A stretch of 64,000 nt of DNA, taken from positions 115,890,169 to 115,954,168 of the forward strand of contig OW804097.1 in the NCBI GenBank assembly GCA_942159475.1. Reading direction: 5' to 3'. The notes beneath the pieces were generated by a model. It saw only the letters and a program-made list of their open reading frames with translations, was not told the DNA's origin and searched no databases. This stretch comes from Sthenelais limicola. Its lineage: Eukaryota > Annelida > Polychaeta > Phyllodocida > Sigalionidae. Made by a program: the position numbers and the translations under genes. This document shows positions 56,563 through 64,000 of the stretch, piece by piece; position 1 is the stretch's first letter, and each line of letters opens with the position of its first letter.

Positions 56563-56788
56563 ACACTGGTGAAAGAGAGTCAATTTAGTCCTTTGAGACC
56601 TGTGTTTATGTGAGAAACATGTATCACTGATATACATGTGCCTGTGATCATTGTGGTAATGGCATGTGTGAGAGGATGTATTGACCAATGGGAATAATGA
56701 GTGGGCGTGGCTGGTGTTGATTGACAGTCATTAGTGCCAAGGGTTCATGAACTGGGATCATGGGCACATCTGCATTGAAAGAGAGTGG
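56563..56788 (+). other. Conserved noncoding block, intron 5 of copy 2
   Basis: Partner of 22500-22738, in the same intron and orientation relative to the gene. Confidence 0.8.
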
Positions 56789-57217
56789 GAGGTAGCAGGG
56801 GGTCAACTTCCCTTATACCATACATCAATTACCTCTTAGTAGACCTGGGCAATAACTGAAGGGGGCTGATGGGTTGAGAGGGGCTAAACGGGGTTTGCAT
56901 AATGATTTATATTTCAAATTTTATATACATTGAAACTAGGTATACAATATCTGCAAAATGTAGCTCTTCCAATTGGATCTAAAGTACTACTTTGTTAGGA
57001 AAAACATCACAATTGTAAGAAAACTTTGTAAATCGTGAGTAAAGTGGACAAATCCAACTCTTCCCAACTTTTTCCACTTATCAATATCATTCCTTCCTTC
57101 CCCGTCAGCTCTGGTTTAGACAACTATCTACCCCTCTGTCCCATGTCTCCTGAAGGTAGACTGTCCACAAGAGAGCTTTTCTCATTTTGCATCTTAACCC
57201 TCTAACTTCCAGGTTTT

Positions 57218-57230
57218 TTGGTTTTTTGGT

Positions 57231-57261
<31 letters not shown>

Positions 57262-57545
57262 GCGCTGAGGGGGCTGAGAAGGTCGAATGTGGCTGAAAGG
57301 ACTGAAATGGGACTGAAATGAGAATATTGGGTTTCCCAAAAATGTATTGCAATAAAATTTCTTTAAAAAAAGGGGGGCCAAGTGGAATGAAGGGGGGCTG
57401 AGGGGGGACAGAGGGTGGGCTGAGGGTGGCCTAAGGGGGCTGAGGGTGGCTGAGGGGGGGCTGAGGGGGCTGAGGGGGGCTGAGGGGGGCGGAGGGGGGC
57501 TGAGCCGCCTGAGGGGGGCGGAGGGGGGCTGAGGGAGGCTATGCT
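57218..57545. repeat. G-rich minisatellite (GGGGGGCTGA) in copy 2 intron
   Basis: A (GT)n run, a G-run of about 18, then many GGGGGGCTGA units. Strong G-quadruplex potential on the transcribed RNA. Confidence 0.9.
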
Positions 57546-57571
57546 GGCTAAGAGTAGTTGACAGGAGCTAA

Positions 57572-58030
57572 AAGCTGGGTTCCACTTCAGCTGGTTCTCC
57601 CGCTACTGGTCCTGCTTGTTGATGAAAAAAGCGGGAGGATAACAGGGATGGGTGCTATTGGGCCCCACTACAAAGCCATGTTACTTCGCGCTTCTTTTGG
57701 AGTGTTTTCAAAGTGTAGAGTGCTCCCGCTTCTATCAAACATGTTTGATTTGAAGTGGGGCTACTTTGTAGTGGGGGATAGCAGGAGGTAGTGGGGAATA
57801 GTTGGGGCTGAAGCAGGCCCATAGCACCACTCTACGCTACTTCTCACACTACTTGATGCGTTCATTTCTATGTGAAAATAAAATGTTGTCTGCTTACATT
57901 TCTGAGTAGCATTAGAAGTAGCACCTATTCCGGCATACCTTCAGTTGCTTGGAAGTGCGAGCGGTAGCTGAATAGGCTGTTAAAGAAACGGGAGGAGTAG
58001 CGGGAGAGCAGGCCAGTGGAACCCAGCCTT
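57572..58030. mobile_element. 459-bp inverted-repeat element in copy 2 intron 5
   Basis: AAGCTGGGTTCCACT...TCTCCCGCTACT at the left and the inverse at the right (about 36 bp imperfect arms). Ends 160 nt before exon 6. Confidence 0.78.
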
Positions 58031-58189
58031 AAGGGGGCAAAGGGGGCATTGCACTATATAAGATTGTGGGAACAGAAAGGGTTGAGGGGGCTAAGGGGAT
58101 TGTGGCAGAATATACTTATTGTGTTAATCACACAGCTATAATTAAACAGTTATTATTATTCCACATTTCCATATGTTTGTGTGTTTCAG

Positions 58190-58319
58190 AGGGCTGCAGG
58201 CACCACCAGAGCGGTGGCTTAGTCTTACAGTGCGACAATGCAGTTTATCCATATTTGAGATTAGGTCTGATGGACACTTTAATATTGGACATCTGCCAAT
58301 GTCAATGTGGACGGGGTAG
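58190..58319 (+). CDS. PGAM5-like copy 2, exon 6 (shortened C terminus)
   Basis: A 130-nt terminal exon ending in TAG. It parallels copy 1 through SIFEIRSDGHFNI, then lacks six codons that include the R-x-L-G-D tract, and rejoins near the end (WTG). The deletion is in frame. Confidence 0.85.
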
Positions 58320-58739
58320 CCTCTGACTATGAACTTATGAATATATTTTCAAATGTTTTGGCACTAGATTTACCAAATAATTTCTGAATTTATTTCATTT
58401 AATTTTATTTCTGATCTTGACCTTTGGTCTTACTTTGGGCTTTGTTTAGTAGAGTTAGGTCTAGATAGACACAGTGGTAGGCGGAAGACCATGGTTATTC
58501 TGTACCAAATTATCACCTGTGCATGGGCCCATATCTCAATGTTAATGTCCTCAAATGATTATTAAAACTTCTTTGTACAATGTACTTGTTTGTTGATAAC
58601 TCAACTGTCTTATTACAAAAGAGGTGCTGTATAAAAATACTAAATTAAAAAGAAAAAGAGAAAAAAAAGAAGCCTTGCTCAGAATGTTCTCATTTTTGGA
58701 GTAGTCAGTATGTAATATCAAGACTGTAAAGGAATAATA

Positions 58740-58902
58740 TCTATGCATATCGGAGGTTATCCTAAGGAGTATATTTAACTACTTTATTAGTTATTGACCA
58801 TCCAGAAATACTTACTCATGCATGAAAATGATATAGAAATACTTGTTAGATATCCTAATGTTTGGAATCGTTCGATTAGGCTTGATCTCATCTTTTCAGA
58901 CA
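58740..58902. repeat. TGTGATGTGTT-family fragment
   Basis: GGAGTATATTTAACTACTTT and CTTGATCTCATCTTTTCAG are shared with 8388. Confidence 0.55.
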
Positions 58903-58905
58903 ATA

Positions 58906-59065
58906 TGCCCAATACTAGGTAAATTCTAGTATATTTGGCATTGCATTGATTCTAGCAATCTGTTTGGTTAGGTTGAATTGTATTTTGAACTTTATTTTCG
59001 TCGGAAATTTGGGTTATTTCAGAAAATGATGAAGCTGAATTGTACATTTTCTAGTGACTTCACCC
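58906..59065 (+). repeat. MITE-A partial copy
   Basis: Right part, ending in the CTTCACCC end variant. Confidence 0.72.
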
Positions 59066-60420
59066 TTATGGTGTTCCATTATAACCTGGTCTACACACAA
59101 CTCTTATTTGACCCTTCGATACACCTTTTATCTTTATGTATTATCTTATCTGGTGTGTTCTTCTGTAAACGGGTTTATTTGATGCTATGTTGTTTATGGG
59201 ATATTCGGAAGAGCTGTGACTGTCACAGAGATTATTCTTCTTTCCATAGGTTTATCTCTTTAATTCTACATTGCATGACAATTGTTGTAAATGTGATATG
59301 GAAATAAAAATCTATTATTATCATTACTGAGATGGTTTGATTTGATGCTATGTTCAGCTGGTTGATTTGATGCTATGTTGTAAAGTGTAAACACTATTGT
59401 GTGTCAGCCTCAAAATTTTCTAATAATTTTACAAAGCTGTAGTAACTAGAGCGAATATCTTTGTTTCATATTACTTGATAATTATTAATTATTTGAGTGG
59501 CGGTAAGAGTAAAATGAGAGATGCAAAACCTCACAGACTATAACAGATGGACTAAATTCCACGTAAAGACTTTACAAGTGACAATAGCGTGAAAACACAT
59601 CTTCACCAACACTCTTAACTTAAATTATCTTAACGAATGAAGCACTTTCACGATTGATATTGTTATTTAACTCCTTAATTATGTAAACCTATTTATTTTA
59701 TTCGAAGGGAGGCCCGGAAGACCAGTTTTCTGAGGCTTCTTTTCCTTTAATGATGTACCTTATTTAATGTCGGAATAAAAATACGATATATAACCACAGC
59801 AAGTAAAGGGGATTTTGTGTATAAAGGGGTGTCTCCACTGGATGTGGTAAGGTCTGTGTTTGGTCTTCGATTAGTCTTTGATTCAAAATTACATTGGAGC
59901 CGCAGACCAGACACAGAGCTTACCGCAGTGATATTAAATCATTAATGTGTACTGAAACTAGCTTTTAATCAGTCCATTAGTTTATTTGCAGTTCAAATCT
60001 TAAGTTATATAAAATGGCACTCATCGGAAGAGCTGACATCACAGCCAGAGATGACCAACCAGTTATAATTTTTGTAATCACATCAGCAATAAAGAATTTT
60101 TTAATTGAATTGAATTATAATGCCATATTCATTCAAATCTATTCTCTCTGTTCTTAACCCTTCCTGTCCCCAAACTATTTCTATCTCTCCCTTTTCCTCC
60201 ATCGCAATCTGCCTCTCTGTCTCCCTCTTTCTCCCTCGCACTATTCCTTTCTCTCTGCATTCAGACTCATTAGTTGAGGATGAATCTTAACAGATTCTGT
60301 AGTGTAGTGGTTTAAACGTCTGCCATCTAAATATGGTCTGTTTAAATCTATGCCTGGGAGACTTTTGTCCAATTATGATACCACTGGTGCCATATTGGTG
60401 GGGCATTGGCGGCCATTATG
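59066..60420. other. No gene recognised
   Basis: AT-rich. A TTGAATTGAATT tail in the plus direction lies near 60104. An AATAAA at about 59304 could end the copy 2 transcript. Confidence 0.4.
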
Positions 60421-60430
60421 CACTAATGCC

Positions 60431-60706
60431 CAAGCTCTGTTAAAACTGCATACTCTGTTAAAGCTGCCTTCTCTGTTGAAACTACATACTCTGTTAAAAC
60501 TGCATACTCTGTTAAAGCTACATTCTCAGTTAAAGCTGCACTCTTAGTTAAAGCCGCATTCTGTGTTAAAGCTGTAGTCTCAGTCATATCAGCATTCTTT
60601 GTTAAAGCTGCACTTTTAGTTAAAGCTGCACTCTCAGTTAAAGCTGCACACCCTGTTAAAGCTGCACACCCTGTTAAACCTGCACACTCAGTTAAAACTG
60701 CATTCT
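60431..60706. repeat. 18-bp minisatellite (ACTCTGTTAAAGCTGCAT)
   Basis: About 15 degenerate units. On the minus strand they leave a 106-codon frame (60423-60743) of ALTxxA hexapeptides with no stop. Confidence 0.88.
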
Positions 60707-60973
60707 TGACCTTCAACTTGCCATCATGTTTTAAAAGCATCAAAAACTAATTCACTTAATTTGTTTTCCATTAATTTTATTTCTGCAAATGATATCTGAA
60801 TTCTACATGGACGGAAAGACAGACATGTGCCAAGATATACTTCGTTATTCTCAAATATGTGATGACAGAAATGATTATTTGTCGTAAGTTTTGAGATGCC
60901 ATCATATTTGAAGAGGTAAACATTAGGGCATCTCATGAGTATTTCTGGAGATTTTATGCATGAAAAAACATGG

Positions 60974-61180
60974 GGGTGAAATCCCCAGAAAATGTACAAT
61001 TCATCTCCACCAATCCTCTCAAATAACCCGAATTTAAAGACCTAACCAAACAAGTTGCTAGAATCACAGCAATGCCAAATATACTCGAATTTACCTAGTA
61101 TTCACCGAATTGCCGACTAATCTAGCAGAATTTACTAAATGTATACAGTTGCAAATTGTACATTTTCTGGAAGTCTGACC
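60974..61180 (-). mobile_element. MITE-A copy
   Basis: Both ends (GGGTGAAATCCCC variant), with a core deletion of about 28 bp. Confidence 0.82.
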
Positions 61181-61189
61181 ATCGAAGAA

Positions 61190-61345
61190 GATACATTTAA
61201 CACACAGTCGCGGAATTTGGTACATGCATTGCTACTATGTACACTCATCGATAAATAAATAAAAACATTCCTATAAAGAGTTCCTGTGATTTGAAGAATA
61301 TCATTTTACGAATTGTTATCTCTCTGTAGCACATCGCATATTGAT
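61190..61345. repeat. TGTGATGTGTT-family fragment
   Basis: CATTCCTATAAAGAG... and the degraded right end TGTAGCACATCGCA. Confidence 0.5.
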
Positions 61346-61647
61346 TTAATCTACCATGAATTTTTCTTTTTTATTTCACACACTTATTCTTCTGGACCTA
61401 ATTATATTTATATATAAGTCATTATATTGAAAGTTTATTCTGTATTATAAAAACAGTTACAGAACTGGACCAATGCCTCTACACAGTAGGTCTTCGGACA
61501 TGCCCGAAAAATAAACAAATAATAATACATGGCACAAAATGTTACACTTGGTTATATTTATCCACAGTATTTACAGCACTTAGTTCACTTATAATGGGAA
61601 TGATATTGACGTGAACTGCAGCCTACAGCCTACAGCCATAATCAATT

Positions 61648-61882
61648 GGGTGAAGTCGCCAGAAAATGTACAATTCGCCTTCACCAATACTCTGAAATAA
61701 CCCAAATTTTAGATGAAAATTAAGTTCAAAAGACAGTTCAACCTAACCGAACTGATTGCTAGAATCAATGCAATACCGAATATACACTAATTTACCTAGT
61801 ATTGGCCAAATTGCAGCCTAATTTAGCAGAATTTACTAAATGTGTACAGCTGCCAATTGTACATTTTCTGAAAATCTGACCC
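61648..61882 (-). mobile_element. MITE-A copy with AATT duplication
   Basis: 235 bp with both ends, GGGTGAAGTCGCC variant, AATT on both flanks. Confidence 0.9.
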
Positions 61883-62080
61883 AATTAGTCTATCAATTTT
61901 ATACAATAATAAGTTGGATTAAAGTACTTCCCATGTTTGGCAATGTCATTGGCCCTACCATTGTCCCTGTCATTGGCCCTTGGTTGTCACTGAGTTTTTT
62001 TTGTTTTTTTTTTTAACATTTTTTGCCAGGACTAGTTCACCTCTCAGTGGTCTTCCACTAGTACCTGGGGGTTGGAGGAA

Positions 62081-62144
62081 ACTAACGTGGGTTCAAACCC
62101 GGGCACAGCTACATAGCTGCGCCATGGTTTGAACCCACATTAGT
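62081..62144. repeat. 64-bp palindrome with GGTTTGAACCC arms
   Basis: 19-bp arms ACTAACGTGGGTTCAAACC with one mismatch. The arms resemble a Pol III B box. Confidence 0.82.
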
Positions 62145-62152
62145 CCCCATTA

Positions 62153-62493
62153 GGCAAAAAAAAATAGGTGTGTTTCCGATTTATCTGGCTGAAAACTAGG
62201 TAGGGGGGGTGGTAACTTTTTTTTTGTTTGTAAACCACCTCCCAGGAACTGAAAAAAATGTCTTTTTCATAACAATAGTTGTTTTGAACATGGGAAATGT
62301 GCCTTTTGACAGTTTTGGGTTAGGAAAACCCCTTTTCCTGCTTTTATAAGCTTTTTTTGTCAAAAAATCCAAAAAAAGTAAGATATGATGGGGAAAAAAT
62401 CAGGTATGGTAAAAAAACTTTTAGATAGGGTAAGGTTTTTCTAGGATGGGGGGGGGGGGGTAAATCGGAAACACACCTATTTTTTTGGGGGCC
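62153..62493. mobile_element. GGCCAAAA Harbinger-like element, copy 3
   Basis: Same ends, flanked by TTA on both sides, with G-rich runs inside. Confidence 0.7.
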
Positions 62494-62904
62494 TTAGTTG
62501 GGCTGGCTGGGAGAATTGTACACATACAGACCAGTTGTACCAGTGTTGGACTTCCGTTTCCGGCCAACCACTTACATCAACGAAAATACAAAACAATATT
62601 TACTGCTCAAAACGGCAAGAGCATGGCCTTCCACTGGTTCATTTTCCTTCAAATAATTCATAAATTGTTTTTAATGAGAGTAACAGCTCAACAAAAGGGA
62701 CTAAAGCCATTAGATCCTTCAGTTATGTTCCTTTGTTTTGTCTAAGACTCCTGCAAAAACTGCTTTAGACCACTCAGCAACCCCGGGTGTGGGCCCTCCA
62801 GTTGTTATTTCAGAATTAAATAACTTTATCTCATAATTTGTTATATCACATTACAGCAAGTATATCTGATCCGCATTGATCCCCACATAGTCTCTAATGA
62901 TGAC

Positions 62905-62962
62905 ATTTTTTTTTTCATTTTTTTTTCATTTTTTTTTTCATTTTTTTTTCATTTTTTTTTAA
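62905..62962. repeat. (CATTTTTTTT)n short array
   Basis: Five units of about 10-11 bp. Confidence 0.88.
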
Positions 62963-63131
62963 AAGATGACATATTTCTTGCCAACATTCAGTTATATTTC
63001 TTGGCAACATTCAGTTTACAATAGTGATGAGTCCAAATCGATCTCTATTTCTTCATATAAAGTATAGAAGTAAACAAATGGTAGAGAAATATCCATAGTG
63101 CTACTTACATATATATATGTATACCATATTT

Positions 63132-63300
63132 GGGTAGAATGACCAGAAAATGTACAATTGGCCTTCACCAATCCTCTCAAATAACCCAAGTTTAAGAAGA
63201 AAATTAGGTTAAAAAATCTGTCCAACATGACCAGACAGATTTGTTGATTGAATACAATACAAAAAATACTCAGATATACTCAGTATTTGTTAAACTATGT
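63132..63300 (-). repeat. MITE-A partial copy
   Basis: Opening end and core only. Confidence 0.7.
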
Positions 63301-63368
63301 TTATTTGTTTACATGCTGGCCATACTGGGTGACTGGAGGGGTCAATCCTATAGCCCAGTGTGCATATA

Positions 63369-63471
63369 CAGTGAAACCTCTCTATTGAGACCACCCTTGG
63401 GACTGAGATAAACTGGTCTTAATAGAAGGGTGGTCTAAATAGAGAGGTGGTCTTTATGCGAGGTTCCACTG
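63369..63471. mobile_element. CAGTGAAACCTCTC Tc1/mariner-type MITE
   Basis: 103 bp with inverted ends CAGTGAAACCTCTC / GAGGTTCCACTG and TA on both sides. Confidence 0.82.
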
Positions 63472-63811
63472 TATATAATACTTTTATTCCGATTGCAGTT
63501 ACATTACAATTACATGTATAGATAAACATCAGAATAGGTTTAAGCCCTCTGCTCATTTGCTGGTCTTCTGGACTGCCCAATAAACAATATGTAATAATTC
63601 ATTCAATCAATAATATTCTTATTACTTAACAATTCATTCATTGTCTTTCAGTATTTCCAATACTAATGCTGGATTATTTTTAGCAATCTTATAAATTGCA
63701 GATATTAATTTCTCTGAAATTCACTGTAATGCCTTCTGGCTTATATTATAACATTCGCCCTACTCAGCATCCAATTTTGCATCAAGATCCATATTACTGA
63801 TACCATGTATG

Positions 63812-64000
63812 GGTCAGATCGTCAGAAAATATACAATTGACCTTCACCAATCCTCTCAAATAACCCATATTCAAGAAGAAAATTAGGTTCAAAACTCTGT
63901 TCAACATGACCAGACAGATTTATTGAATGAATACAATACAGAATACACTCAGATACACCTAGTATTTATCAATTTTCACTCTAATTTAGCAGAATTCTAT
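63812..64000 (-). repeat. MITE-A copy cut by window end
   Basis: The opening end GGGTCAGATCGTCAG and core run to the last base of the window. Confidence 0.8.

Larger units (their letters stand above)
43468..58319 (+). pseudogene. PGAM5-like copy 2: tandem paralog with broken exon 1
   Basis: Homologous pieces lie at 43468-44056 (exon 1 region), 48198-48322, 49828-50039, 55197-55333 and 58190-58319. The four downstream exons join in one open frame with phases matching copy 1. Both catalytic motifs survive (LVRHGNY and VTHANVI). Exon 1 opens well with an ATG and a hydrophobic anchor, then shifts by one base near 43588-43594 and stops at TGA; later it carries a stop and extra sequence before a surviving W-S-D-N-W-D motif. 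The intron separating exons 3 and 4 in copy 1 is absent. The last exon is 18 nt shorter. It may be a decaying pseudogene, a gene with an alternative first exon, or an active gene with an assembly error in exon 1. The open downstream frame argues that loss, if real, is recent. Confidence 0.7.

Noticed and set aside
1..64000. CRISPR arrays, operons, phage or defence systems
   Set aside because: Short repeats here are dispersed or tandem eukaryotic types; introns and tRNA structure show nuclear animal DNA, so bacterial systems are not expected and none was seen.

Overview
This window is intron-rich, AT-rich nuclear DNA of an animal, most likely a marine invertebrate; I cannot name the species. 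The reasons are GT-AG introns, two eukaryotic tRNA genes with A/B boxes and T-run terminators, a Ty3/Gypsy retroelement with an env-like gene, and dense miniature inverted-repeat elements. There is no operon, CRISPR array or bacterial signal.

Layout: 1-15.4 kb has no host gene that I recognise. It holds small DNA-transposon relics, a 2.7-kb terminal-inverted-repeat (TIR) element (3309-6029), a 1.1-kb purine/pyrimidine tract (10053-11150) and a double hairpin (14651-14909). 15463-23696 is a complete six-exon gene for a PGAM5-like phosphatase (286 aa, + strand). 23.7-30.9 kb is mostly repeats plus a tRNA-Lys(TTT) gene on the minus strand. 30937-40034 is one 9.1-kb Gypsy element on the minus strand with long gag, pol and env-like frames, ATAT target duplications and a damaged 5' LTR. 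43468-58319 is a second, diverged PGAM5-like copy on the plus strand. Its first exon is frameshifted, its last exon is shortened, and it lacks one intron that copy 1 has. A tRNA-Trp(CCA) gene lies in its first intron. 58.3-64 kb is repeats and a minisatellite.

The two PGAM5-like copies are tandem duplicates. Exon phases and lengths match, a transposon relic sits just upstream of exon 3 in both, and intron 5 of both carries the same conserved noncoding block. At least 24 copies of a 235-bp inverted-repeat element fill the introns and flanks; one adjoins a splice donor and another may supply a donor for an in-frame cryptic exon. I found no new multi-gene system. The most notable items are the diverging paralog pair, the candidate exonisation and duplicated splice acceptors in copy 1, the conserved intronic block, and the Gypsy element whose gag frame runs through its primer-binding site into the LTR.
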